Positions 12,024 to 19,811 of a stretch of DNA of 64,000 bases are shown here, piece by piece. The notes beneath the pieces are model-generated. The model was not told the origin of the DNA. It worked only from the letters and a program-made list of their open reading frames with translations, and ran no database searches. The stretch is from Marinobacter mobilis (GTDB taxonomy: Bacteria; Pseudomonadota; Gammaproteobacteria; Pseudomonadales; Oleiphilaceae), in the NCBI RefSeq assembly GCF_900106945.1, contig NZ_FNNE01000009.1, positions 124,001 to 188,000 on the forward strand. The letters run 5' to 3'. The position numbers and the translations under genes are program-made. Position 1 is the first letter of the stretch. Each line of letters opens with the position of its first letter.

Positions 12024-12698
12024 TCAGAATGTTGGCTGGTCGTTCAGAATCCGCGCTTCCAGCTTCCGTAACTGACTCTCAAGGGACACGCTGACACTGG
12101 ATGCCATCGAAAAGAAGTTCAGCAAGGCTTTCAGGTTACTGTCGCCGCGGCAGACCGAGTGGATGCGCTGCCACAACGCCTGATTCACCAGTTGAAGCCG
12201 TTGATTTCGCTCTACCAGCCCTTTCAGCATCCAGTCAGGATCCTTGCCGTGACGCATCTCAAAATACTGCTCTAACAGGTAATGGGACACACTGCGCATG
12301 ATGAATTCATCGGAGGAAGCAAAAGGCAGATGATGAACCGCCATGGACTTCAGTTCTGACAGCACAGGGCAACCACTGGTTGCCATTTTCAAACCCAGCA
12401 GTGAGCGCAGGGCTTCCTCCAGGGTGGTTTTTTTAACGTAGCTTCGATGCTCGTCGGTAACCGTGACTTCAACGTTCTGGTATGCATCTTCAGCCTGAAA
12501 CGCGTCAACCACCGGCAGCATGGCAACCCCCGCCGGACAACTGACTGAATCAGAAGCCCTTAGCGGGCAATTCGAGCACTGGCAGTTCTCCAGCCGTGTC
12601 CAGGCTGGTAGCGCTTCCGAATGACCCGAGGGCTGATCCGTAACCTTAAACGCAATTCGGCGACCATCTTCAAGCGCAAATTCATAGCCTACGTTCAT
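12024..12698 (-). CDS. Conserved-looking protein with a CxCxxC motif, coupled to uup
   Basis: I cannot name this 224-residue protein. Cys39, Cys41, Cys44 and Cys54 (in NCQCSNCPLR and SCPAG) form a compact C-x-C-x2-C-x9-C set that could bind a metal. Another cysteine is in ATSGCPVLSEL. The C-terminal half is helical and rich in Leu and Arg. There is no signal peptide or membrane segment. Its ATG overlaps the uup stop codon as ATGA, so the two are translationally coupled and probably co-regulated. An upstream extension to 12728 exists but would overlap uup needlessly. Confidence 0.82.
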   Translation of the reverse strand: MNVGYEFALEDGRRIAFKVTDQPSGHSEALPAWTRLENCQCSNCPLRASDSVSCPAGVAMLPVVDAFQAEDAYQNVEVTVTDEHRSYVKKTTLEEALRSLLGLKMATSGCPVLSELKSMAVHHLPFASSDEFIMRSVSHYLLEQYFEMRHGKDPDWMLKGLVERNQRLQLVNQALWQRIHSVCRGDSNLKALLNFFSMASSVSVSLESQLRKLEARILNDQPTF

Positions 12699-14605
12699 GG
12701 GTTTCCCAGCTCTTCCAATTCCATCCATCGTTCGATTGTCGACTCCAGCTGATGTTCGGTATCCGCAAGCTGCTCCAGCTTTTGCGCCACTTCCGGTTGA
12801 GGGCGGGTATAGAATTCGGGGTCACCGATTTCCTGCTGCAAGGCTTCAACCGCCCCTTCCAGCTCACTAATCTTGCCTGGCAACTGCTCCAATTCAAGCT
12901 TTAACTTGTAACTGAGTTTTGCAGGCTTCGGCCTGAGCGCCGGCTCGGCCTTCGCCGGCTTTGGCGCTTCGGTTTTTTTCACGGGTACAGGGCTGGCCTC
13001 TTCCAGCTCCGCACTGAAACGCCCGCCCTGACGACGCCAATCTGTGTAACCACCGACATATTCGCGAACCACCCCGGAGCCATCCAGCGCCAGAGTATCG
13101 GAGACCACATTATCCAGAAATTCCCGGTCATGACTGATAACCAGTACCGTCCCGGAGAATTGCACCAACTGGGATTCCAGCAATTCAAGAGTTTCAACGT
13201 CCAGGTCATTGGTGGGTTCGTCGAGAACCAGAATATTGGCCGGCTTGCTGAACAGTTTTGCCAGCATCAGACGCGCTCGCTCACCACCGGAAAAGACACT
13301 GACCGGCGACCTCGCCCGCTCCGGACTGAACAGGAATTCCTGCAGGTATCCGAGGACATGTTTCTGCTGACCATTAATCTCAATGTATTCCCGACCTTCA
13401 GCGAGGTTGTCCAACGCGGTTTTTGACAGCTCCAGCTCACCCCGCAGCTGATCGAAATACGCCACTTCCCGGTTCGTCCCCAGGCGAATCTGTCCTTCGG
13501 TTGGCTGCAATTCTCCCAGCAGGAGACGCACCAGGGTGGTTTTACCGGTGCCGTTTTCTCCGATAAGGCCAATCTTGTCGCCTCGCATGATGACCAGATT
13601 CATATCCTCAATCACGCGCTTACCATCGGGATAGGCAAACCCTGCTCCCCGGGCTTCGACCACCAACCGGCCTGAGCGGGCGGCATCCTCGACTACAAAT
13701 GAGGCATTACCCCCTCGGTCACGACGTAAGCGACGCTCTTCGCGCATGGCCTTGAGCGCCCGTACACGCCCCATATTGCGGGTACGCCGAGCTTTAATGC
13801 CCTGACGAATCCAGGCCTCTTCCTGCTTGAGGCGCTTGTCGAACAGCGCATTCTGCCGCTCCTCTTCCTCAAGAGCCTTTTCCTTGAGATCAAGGTAGCG
13901 ATCATACGTCGCAGCAAAACTGACGAGCTGTCCCCGGTCAAGCTCAACCACACGAGTTGCCATTCGCCGGATAAAGGCCCGGTCGTGGCTGACAAACAGG
14001 ATGGCCCCGCGGAACTGCGACAAGGTGTCCTCAAGCCAGCTGATCGCCGGAACATCAAGATGGTTGGTTGGCTCATCAAGTAACAGGATATCGGGCTCTG
14101 AAACCAGCGCTGCGGCCAGCAGAACACGGCGCTGCCAACCGCCCGACAATGTATTGAGACGGGCATCCGGGTTTACCTGATACTGCTTGAGAATCGCATT
14201 GACCTTCTGATCGAGTCGCCAGCCATCAAGAGCCTCCAGCCGTTCCTGTACCTTGGTCATCCGGTCCAGACTCGCCTCATCAGCCTGCTGGGAGAGGGCA
14301 TGAAATTCCGCCAGCAATTCACCCGCTTCCCGAAAGGCACTGGCCACAACATCGTAAGCTGTCCGCTCGTCACCGGTGGGCAGATTCTGCGGCAGTACCG
14401 CAAGCCGGGCTCCGGCCTCCAGCTTGACGCGCCCTCCGTCCGGCGTCACATCGCCATTGACGATCTTGAGCAAAGTGGACTTCCCTTCGCCGTTGCGCCC
14501 AAGCAGACAGACCCGCTCGCCGGCGTCCACCGAGAGCGACGCCCCGTCCAGCAATGGATGCATCCCATAGGCCAGGGACACCTCATCAAGAATCAACAGC
14601 GGCAT
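12695..14605 (-). CDS. uup: ABC-F ATPase Uup
   Basis: A soluble tandem ABC ATPase of the ABC-F group; E. coli Uup affects transposon excision and ribosome function. The protein has 636 residues. The two nucleotide domains carry Walker A GRNGEGKST and GENGTGKTT and signatures LSGGWQRR and FSGGERAR. The inter-domain linker is rich in Arg. The C-terminal coiled coil (KLSYKLKLELEQL onward) is the Uup-specific DNA-binding domain and separates it from EttA. I start at MPLLILDEVSL, where AAGGAG lies nine bases upstream; an in-frame extension to 14680 would run into the preceding gene. Confidence 0.95.
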   Translation of the reverse strand: MPLLILDEVSLAYGMHPLLDGASLSVDAGERVCLLGRNGEGKSTLLKIVNGDVTPDGGRVKLEAGARLAVLPQNLPTGDERTAYDVVASAFREAGELLAEFHALSQQADEASLDRMTKVQERLEALDGWRLDQKVNAILKQYQVNPDARLNTLSGGWQRRVLLAAALVSEPDILLLDEPTNHLDVPAISWLEDTLSQFRGAILFVSHDRAFIRRMATRVVELDRGQLVSFAATYDRYLDLKEKALEEEERQNALFDKRLKQEEAWIRQGIKARRTRNMGRVRALKAMREERRLRRDRGGNASFVVEDAARSGRLVVEARGAGFAYPDGKRVIEDMNLVIMRGDKIGLIGENGTGKTTLVRLLLGELQPTEGQIRLGTNREVAYFDQLRGELELSKTALDNLAEGREYIEINGQQKHVLGYLQEFLFSPERARSPVSVFSGGERARLMLAKLFSKPANILVLDEPTNDLDVETLELLESQLVQFSGTVLVISHDREFLDNVVSDTLALDGSGVVREYVGGYTDWRRQGGRFSAELEEASPVPVKKTEAPKPAKAEPALRPKPAKLSYKLKLELEQLPGKISELEGAVEALQQEIGDPEFYTRPQPEVAQKLEQLADTEHQLESTIERWMELEELGNP

Positions 14606-14618
14606 GGGTCCGTACTCC

Positions 14619-15410
14619 TTAAATAATCGTGATTGGGTCGCCAACGGCAATCTGCCCGGGCTCACCATTGTGAACAGCATTCATTCCGAACATCACCCCA
14701 TCGGGTGTCCGGCGAAAATGTCCGAGTGTCCGCAGCGGCTCGAGATTGCCAGCCTTGGCACCCGTATCCGGGTTGACCGTAGTCATCACACAACGGGAAC
14801 ACGGCTTGACCAGGCGGAACAGAAGCCCACCGACCTGCAACTCGGCCCAGCGGTCTTCCTGCCACGGCTCCGCACCGGACACTACGATATTGGGGCGAAA
14901 CCGACGAATATCCACCGATTCCTCAAGCCGGGCATTGAGATCATTCAGCGACGCCTCGCTGACGATAAGAAACGGAAAGCCATCAGCAAAGCCGACGCGA
15001 CGCTCCTCGAACACACGCCTGGTATCGACGCGACGAAACGTCGTCTCCGGCATATAAACAAACCGGACCTCTTGCCCCAGGTAGTCGCTGACTCGCTGAG
15101 AAGCCCCCTGCTCGGCCTCAAGGGCGACAACCCAGTCCTGCCAGACCCGAACCCGAACTTCGACGGTGCCCGGCCTGAGCACTTCAGGAGCGGAGCCAGG
15201 CACGGCAATCTCCAGCTCGCCACTGGCCGACATTTCCAGCCCGATATTGGCCAGCGTCGGGTGAGTTCTCTGGGTTACAAAGCCGTTCACCGAATCGACG
15301 AGCATCCAGCGCCGGTCCGCCCGTGGTCCAAAGTCATCCAGCTGCATGGTATCCACCGCAATGCCCCTGAGCGACTTGACCGGATAGATGAACAACGACT
15401 GGATCTGCAT
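14619..15410 (-). CDS. MOSC domain protein (YcbX-like, without ferredoxin domain)
   Basis: A 263-residue protein with an N-terminal MOSC beta-barrel (MQIQSLFIYPVKSLRG) and a C-terminal MOSC domain with the conserved cysteine in KPCSRCVMTTVNPDTG, which in this superfamily handles the molybdenum cofactor sulfur. E. coli YcbX, which reduces N-hydroxylated bases, is longer because of an added 2Fe-2S domain that is absent here. The open frame continues back through the tRNA-Gly gene, so I start at the ATG at 15410 where homology begins. It ends 13 bases before uup and probably shares its transcript. Confidence 0.9.
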   Translation of the reverse strand: MQIQSLFIYPVKSLRGIAVDTMQLDDFGPRADRRWMLVDSVNGFVTQRTHPTLANIGLEMSASGELEIAVPGSAPEVLRPGTVEVRVRVWQDWVVALEAEQGASQRVSDYLGQEVRFVYMPETTFRRVDTRRVFEERRVGFADGFPFLIVSEASLNDLNARLEESVDIRRFRPNIVVSGAEPWQEDRWAELQVGGLLFRLVKPCSRCVMTTVNPDTGAKAGNLEPLRTLGHFRRTPDGVMFGMNAVHNGEPGQIAVGDPITII

Positions 15411-15511
15411 TGGACCAACTCCCTGTGAGCGTTCAGATTTAACGTCAGACAATGAAAGCGAGGATATAACGAAGCGGAATCCGAACGAAATGAATGAGCC
15501 GTCCGAAAACG

Positions 15512-15541
15512 AAAAAACCCAGCCACTGGGCTGGGTTTTTT
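15512..15541. terminator. Terminator of tRNA-Gly
   Basis: AAAAAACCCAGC, a short loop and GCTGGGTTTTTT form a strong stem with A and T tracts. It lies eight bases beyond the 3' end of the tRNA on the minus strand and separates it from the MOSC operon. Confidence 0.88.
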
Positions 15542-15549
15542 CTGGAATT

Positions 15550-15625
15550 TGGAGCGGGAAACGAGATTCGAACTCGCGACCCCAACCTTGGCAAGGTTGT
15601 GCTCTACCAACTGAGCTATTCCCGC
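15550..15625 (-). tRNA. tRNA-Gly (anticodon GCC)
   Basis: A 76-base cloverleaf with encoded CCA. The acceptor GCGGGAA pairs with TTCCCGC, the anticodon loop reads CTTGCCAAG with GCC, and the T arm is GCGAGTTCGAATCTCGT. It has its own promoter and terminator. Confidence 0.97.
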
Positions 15626-15679
15626 ATTTTGCCTGTCGCGTCAGCCTATTACGTGGGCTCATTGCGACAACGGATGCGG

Positions 15680-15708
15680 ATTATACGGAGCACTTTTGGT
15701 ATGTGCAA
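15680..15708 (-). promoter_or_regulatory. Promoter of tRNA-Gly
   Basis: On the minus strand, TTGCAC (15703-15708) and a perfect TATAAT (15680-15685) are separated by 17 bases. Transcription would begin about 45-50 bases before the tRNA, leaving a short processed leader. Confidence 0.75.
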
Positions 15709-15736
15709 CACCTCCGCACCACTTTTTTAAAAATAT

Positions 15737-16501
15737 TTACCCCTGCTGTCGTCCCGGACAGGTTTCCGGGCACTGCGGCAGCCCCATCACAAAGCCCAGC
15801 AAGCGCTCCGCGCTATCGGTCAGCATCCGAGCCTCAAAGTCATCCTGGTACAGCAACCCGTCATACCCCAGACCGAGCCCAACACTGACAAGCATATTCG
15901 CATCCTGCAATGGAAACTGCGAATCCAGCCGCTCCAGCATGCGCTCCAGGCCAGTTACCCAGGACGCATGATACTGCCGTGCCAGTACGGACAACGCAGG
16001 ATCCCTCAACGCCTCCATCAGGAACACATGTTCAGCCAGAACCGCATCACGACGATTCATCAACTGTTCCGAAAGATGAGCCGATACGATGCTGGCAAGG
16101 CGGTGAACCAACGCCTCCCGGCCGGGGCCGCCACGCTTCATGGCCTCTGGAGGAGTACCATCAAGCACCATGTTGATCATGGCGTAAAAATGATCGATAC
16201 CTTCCTGGGACTTTTCCGCGAACAGGATAAAGGCATCATTGATCAGCTCGTTGATGTCCTTGAAGTAATACGTGGTCGAGGCCAGCGGCACTCCCGCCTC
16301 TTTGGCAACCGATCGGTGCTTAATCGCCCTTATGCCATCCTTGACGGCAATTCTCAGTGTCGCCTCAAGAATCTGCAGCCGACGCTGCTCGCTCTTGGCA
16401 CGGAAGGCCTTTCGCCCGCTGTACTGAACGGACTGCGATCCGTCTTCGGACTCCCACTGGTCCAGAAGATCAGCTCGGTCTTCGTTCCTTACATCTGTCA
16501 T
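15737..16501 (-). CDS. TetR-family transcriptional regulator
   Basis: A 254-residue DNA-binding regulator. After a roughly 30-residue charged N-terminal tail, the helix-turn-helix is visible: RRLQILEATLRIAVKDG, then HRSVAKEAGVPLASTTYYFKD, the standard TetR recognition segment. The ligand domain follows and ends QCPETCPGRQQG. I use the start at MTDVRNED; a 13-residue extension upstream is possible. The next gene (DUF924 protein) is transcribed in the same direction with a gap of about 106 bases. It does not look like PsrA, and I cannot assign its ligand or targets. Confidence 0.9.
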   Translation of the reverse strand: MTDVRNEDRADLLDQWESEDGSQSVQYSGRKAFRAKSEQRRLQILEATLRIAVKDGIRAIKHRSVAKEAGVPLASTTYYFKDINELINDAFILFAEKSQEGIDHFYAMINMVLDGTPPEAMKRGGPGREALVHRLASIVSAHLSEQLMNRRDAVLAEHVFLMEALRDPALSVLARQYHASWVTGLERMLERLDSQFPLQDANMLVSVGLGLGYDGLLYQDDFEARMLTDSAERLLGFVMGLPQCPETCPGRQQG

Positions 16502-16607
16502 TTCACTTACCCACGTTAGGTGTCCGTAGATTTTGTACATTATGGCGCCAACGGCCGGAAAAATCAGTTACCCAGTTTCAAAATGACAAAACTCGTCACC
16601 TTTTGAA

Positions 16608-17213
16608 TCATTGGCCAAAACGTTTGCCCGTGGCCCCCAAGTAATCCCGCTCTTCCTCTGTGGACAGCCGACCCAGAACACGGTTCCGATGAGGGAAACG
16701 CCCAAATCGACGAATAACGTCTCGATGATCCCGGGCGGATGCCAGAAACCCCTCCAGCAAAGGCGCCAGATCACCTCGCTCCATCGCGACGAGCTGCTGA
16801 TACAACTCGACGCCCAACTCCTGATCTCCGATCCGCTCGGAATGCTGCAGCGGAAGATAGAAGAAACACCGCTGCACGCCAGGCAGAACGGTGTCAGCTC
16901 CGACCTTCAGACCCTCTTTGCACAGCTGCAGGCACAACCGGTCATTGGAGAACGCCAGCGCACCGCCCCGGTGGATATTCCGGGTAAACTGATCAAGCAG
17001 CAGAATTTCTGCCAGCCGACCAGCGCCCGTATGACGCCAGTGCAGCAGACCATCCTCGCCGGCAACCACCACCAGCGACAGGAAACGCCGGCGAATTTCC
17101 TGGTCAAATTTCCGGGTTGAATGAAACCAGCGACCACGATGAAAATCATCGGGAATACCCTCTTCGTCCAGTGGACCAAACCAGAAATCCAGTATATCTG
17201 GCCAATCAAGCAT
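16608..17213 (-). CDS. DUF924 family protein
   Basis: A 201-residue cytoplasmic protein of the DUF924 family, a helical, TPR-like fold of unknown role. Family marks are the start WPDILDFWFGPLDEEG, the central LLLDQFTRNIHRG with AFSNDRLCLQL, and FYLPLQHSE. GGAGG lies just before the ATG at 17213, which fixes the start. It is divergent from the CbiX-like gene. Confidence 0.88.
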   Translation of the reverse strand: MLDWPDILDFWFGPLDEEGIPDDFHRGRWFHSTRKFDQEIRRRFLSLVVVAGEDGLLHWRHTGAGRLAEILLLDQFTRNIHRGGALAFSNDRLCLQLCKEGLKVGADTVLPGVQRCFFYLPLQHSERIGDQELGVELYQQLVAMERGDLAPLLEGFLASARDHRDVIRRFGRFPHRNRVLGRLSTEEERDYLGATGKRFGQ

Positions 17214-17317
17214 GCAACCTCCGTTACTTCCCCTACTCCCCTTCACCCCAAACCTGTAGTCAAGCCGCTCGTGAGAGCTGTAGACTGTGGTCTGCCTACC
17301 GCAATATCGGAGTCTTC

Positions 17318-17686
17318 ATGACAATGTCTCGAAAAACCGTATTACTGGCACACGGCAGCAGTGATGACAACTGGCGACAGACCTTTGAAGCACTGGCTGC
17401 CCCCACCCTGGAAAGCGTTGCCGACTCGGTCATCGCCTATATGGAACTGTGCGAGCCATCCCTTGAACAGATTGTGGCAGAATCTGTGGCACTCGGTTGC
17501 CGTGAATTCGTGGTGGTCCCTCTGTTTCTCGCCGCCGGCCGACACCTTCGCAAGGACGTTCCGGACATGATCCGGTCGCTTGAGAAGACATACAGCGCTA
17601 CTATTAATCTATCACCGCCAATCGGAGAGAATCCGCATCTGGGTCTGGCTATCAGAGCCGTTGTGGAGGACACCCTGGAGGCCTGA
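17318..17686 (+). CDS. Small CbiX-like (sirohydrochlorin cobaltochelatase family) protein
   Basis: A 122-residue protein of the short CbiX family, whose members insert cobalt or iron into sirohydrochlorin or related tetrapyrroles. The two metal-site regions are visible: LLAHGSSDDNW near the start and VVPLFLAAGRHLRKDVP in the middle. The length matches a half-size chelatase that would act as a dimer. The start at 17318 has GGAG five bases upstream; the open frame extends further back without support. Only two bases separate its stop from the epimerase start, so the two are probably co-translated. No siroheme or cobalamin genes lie nearby. Confidence 0.85.
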   Translation: MTMSRKTVLLAHGSSDDNWRQTFEALAAPTLESVADSVIAYMELCEPSLEQIVAESVALGCREFVVVPLFLAAGRHLRKDVPDMIRSLEKTYSATINLSPPIGENPHLGLAIRAVVEDTLEA

Positions 17687-17688
17687 CC

Positions 17689-18591
17689 ATGGCTAAAACG
17701 GCGTTTATTACCGGCGGCACTGGCTTCATCGGCCAGAAACTCTGCCGGGTACTTCATAAGAACGGCTACCAGCTCACGGTACTGAGCCGGCAACCACCGG
17801 AAGTTGTCAAAACCCTCTGCGGGCCGGTGGATACGCTGTCTTCTTTTACCCAGCTCACCAACCACCAGGGCTTTGATACCGTCTTTAACCTCGCGGGCGA
17901 AGGCATCGCTGACAAGCGGTGGAGCGCCGCTCGCAAGCGCCTGATCCGCGATAGCCGGGTAGCCCTGACTGAGCGCCTGATTCACAGCATCAGCAGTTGG
18001 TCCAACCTTCCCGCCGTGCTGGTTTCCGGATCCGCCGTTGGCTTTTACGGAGACCAGGGTGACCACCGCGTCACCGAACATACCCCACCCCACGATGAAT
18101 TCACCCACCAGCTGTGTCGCGACTGGGAGCAGGCAGCCACTGCGCTTGCCGATCAGGGCGTGCGAGTCTGTCTTTCCCGCACCGGGCTGGTCGTTGGTCC
18201 CGCCGGCGGCTTTCTGCAGCGAATGCTTCCTCCGTTCCGGTTGGGCCTCGGCGGTCGTCTCGGGAACGGCAGGCAATACATGCCCTGGGTTCACCGCAAC
18301 GATGTAGCCAATGCGTTACTGTGGATGGCGGAAACCGAGCAGGCTGCTGGCGCCTATAATGTCGTGAGCCCTGCTCCCGTTACCAACAGCGAATTCACCC
18401 GGACACTTGGCCTGGTACTTTCCCGGCCTGCGATACTGCCAGCCCCCGCCTTAGCCCTGAAAGTCGCACTCGGTGAAATGTCGCGTCTGTTGCTGACCGG
18501 GCAAAAAGCCTATCCAGAGCGTCTGCTCGACAGCGAGTTCCAATTTGAGTTTACGGATCTGGAGCCAGCCCTCAGAAGCGCAGTCCGCTAA
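17689..18591 (+). CDS. TIGR01777-type NAD-dependent epimerase (YfcH-like)
   Basis: A 300-residue atypical short-chain dehydrogenase related to E. coli YfcH. It has the N-terminal Rossmann motif FITGGTGFIGQKL, then NLAGEGIADKRW, which is diagnostic of this subfamily, then SGSAVGFYGDQG and RTGLVVGP. The C-terminal DUF1731-like tail ends in FTDLEPALRSAVR. The substrate is unknown. It lies immediately downstream of the CbiX-like gene, and a GC hairpin follows. Confidence 0.9.
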   Translation: MAKTAFITGGTGFIGQKLCRVLHKNGYQLTVLSRQPPEVVKTLCGPVDTLSSFTQLTNHQGFDTVFNLAGEGIADKRWSAARKRLIRDSRVALTERLIHSISSWSNLPAVLVSGSAVGFYGDQGDHRVTEHTPPHDEFTHQLCRDWEQAATALADQGVRVCLSRTGLVVGPAGGFLQRMLPPFRLGLGGRLGNGRQYMPWVHRNDVANALLWMAETEQAAGAYNVVSPAPVTNSEFTRTLGLVLSRPAILPAPALALKVALGEMSRLLLTGQKAYPERLLDSEFQFEFTDLEPALRSAVR

Positions 18592-18630
18592 CCCAGGCAT
18601 AGCGGGTTACCAAGATCGAGATCGCTGCCA

Positions 18631-18652
18631 CACTCCCCGAGTCCGGGGAGTG
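18631..18652 (+). terminator. GC hairpin after the epimerase gene
   Basis: A perfect 9-bp stem, CACTCCCCG/CGGGGAGTG, with a 4-base loop lies 39 bases after the stop. No T tract follows, so terminator function is uncertain. Confidence 0.45.
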
Positions 18653-18711
18653 GTAATCTCCGGTGCGTGCCCTCCGCAGCCCCTCAACGACCTGATAACG
18701 AGAATAGCGCC

Positions 18712-19275
18712 ATGCCTGGTTTTTGCCGTTTGATAACTACAGGTTTCATCCTGCTACTGGCGATGAACGCCCAGGCCGAACAGCCATCCGGTCGGCAAAG
18801 CTACGAATCCTGCAGCCTTATTACCAGCCAGTACCTGACCGTGATTCAATTACTGGGAAGAGGCTTTGATGAAGAGATGCTGCAGCAGACGCTGCCAGAG
18901 ATCACAGCAGAATCCTCAGCACGCGTCGCAGCGTTAGGAGAACTGGTGAATAACGAGGGCCTGACCAAGACCTACACACGGGTAAACGTTGAATTTGCCC
19001 GTTGCGCAACGGCGGTCTATCAGCAACACGGTGTGCCGGAAAGCGGTAGCCGCGAAGCACACTTCCACTTCTGTGCAGGAGAGAACAAAGTCCGGCATGA
19101 GGTTCTTATGGCCGCCATGCTGGAAGCGCCGGAAAGTGCGGTTCGCGCCCAACTCCCTGAAACACATCAGTCCATCGTATCGCCGCTCTACAGTCTTTAC
19201 GGCACCGACGGAGCCGATGCGGTTTACGACAGTCTCGCCAGCGAACTCAAGCTATGCATCAACAGCCGTCGTTAG
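18712..19275 (+). CDS. Exported cysteine-containing protein of unknown function
   Basis: An unrecognised protein of 187 residues. The N-terminus is a signal peptide, MPGFCRLITTGFILLLAMNAQA, with cleavage expected after AQA. The mature part has four cysteines (in ESCSLI, FARCAT, HFCAGE and KLCINS), suitable for two disulfides in the periplasm, and is mostly helical. The frame opens at 18667 but the signal peptide starts at 18712. It is followed by the tRNA-Glu promoter. Confidence 0.78.
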   Translation: MPGFCRLITTGFILLLAMNAQAEQPSGRQSYESCSLITSQYLTVIQLLGRGFDEEMLQQTLPEITAESSARVAALGELVNNEGLTKTYTRVNVEFARCATAVYQQHGVPESGSREAHFHFCAGENKVRHEVLMAAMLEAPESAVRAQLPETHQSIVSPLYSLYGTDGADAVYDSLASELKLCINSRR

Positions 19276-19300
19276 CATCAAAATTTTTTTCAAAAACTGT

Positions 19301-19329
19301 TTGACAGATAAAACAGTCTTACCTAATAT
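19301..19329 (+). promoter_or_regulatory. Promoter of tRNA-Glu
   Basis: Perfect TTGACA (19301-19306), a 17-base spacer, then TAATAT (19324-19329) and a GC-rich CGCGCC discriminator. Such discriminators are typical of stable-RNA promoters under stringent control. Confidence 0.85.
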
Positions 19330-19368
19330 ACGCGCCACCTCGACGAGGCAAGGTTTTGAAAACGATGC

Positions 19369-19444
19369 GTCCCCTTCGTCTAGTGGCCTAGGACTCCGCC
19401 CTTTCACGGCGGCAACAGGGGTTCGAACCCCCTAGGGGACGCCA
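19369..19444 (+). tRNA. tRNA-Glu (anticodon TTC)
   Basis: A 76-base cloverleaf. The acceptor GTCCCCT pairs with AGGGGAC, the anticodon loop CCTTTCACG contains TTC, the T arm is GGGGTTCGAACCCC, and the 3' CCA is encoded after discriminator G. It has a strong promoter of its own. Confidence 0.97.
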
Positions 19445-19471
19445 ATTTTCACCTTCACTTCTCAGGCATGT

Positions 19472-19627
19472 TCAAGCCGGCTTAGCCGGTGCATGGGAGT
19501 CGTTCTTACCGGCTTTCGGCTTGCGACGCTTGATGTCGTAAACAACGAACGCGCCAACCCCCCCGAAGAATCCCAAGATCAGCAATACCGTTACGATACC
19601 TGCGACAACAACTGAATCCATATACAT
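19472..19627 (-). CDS. 51-residue single-span membrane protein, CcoM-like
   Basis: A small gene on the minus strand. It starts MYMDSVVVAGIVTVLL, continues through a Gly/Phe-rich membrane helix (ILGFFGGVGAFVVYD), and ends in a basic, Lys/Pro-rich cytoplasmic tail. The ATG at 19627 has GGAGG eight to nine bases upstream. The pattern M-x-D-VV-AG-V-TV-L-hydrophobic-FF-G-G-FV-D resembles CcoM, the small subunit of cbb3 cytochrome oxidase described in Pseudomonas stutzeri; this is from memory of the family, not a search. A perfect ANR/FNR box 75 bases upstream supports an oxygen-linked role. The gene itself is well supported; the CcoM name is tentative. Confidence 0.72.
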   Translation of the reverse strand: MYMDSVVVAGIVTVLLILGFFGGVGAFVVYDIKRRKPKAGKNDSHAPAKPA

Positions 19628-19701
19628 GGCGTTAACCCTCCAGCAATTTGGGTAATGTCCTAAACATGGCTTCAGATTACGCTTCCAGGCTTTCCGACCT
19701 C

Positions 19702-19715
19702 TTGATCCAGATCAA
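19702..19715. promoter_or_regulatory. ANR/FNR box
   Basis: TTGATCCAGATCAA is a perfect TTGAT-N4-ATCAA site for the oxygen-sensing Fnr/Anr regulators. Read toward the small membrane gene, a candidate -10 (CGTAAT/TAATCT, about 19675-19680) lies 28-30 bases from the box centre. This places the box near -41.5, the class II activating position. It is also about 100 bases upstream of the GGDEF-EAL gene on the other strand. Confidence 0.75.
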
Positions 19716-19811
19716 TCACGCCCCCTCCTTTTCTGGCAGCTCGATAGTCAAAAAAACCTACTTTGATACAGAACTTGCAAATCAACGCTGCTATAGTTTG
19801 TGAAGTAGCGC

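Noticed and set aside
15411..15662. Upstream extension of the MOSC gene
   Set aside because: It would read through the tRNA-Gly gene and its terminator. The conserved start is the ATG at 15410.
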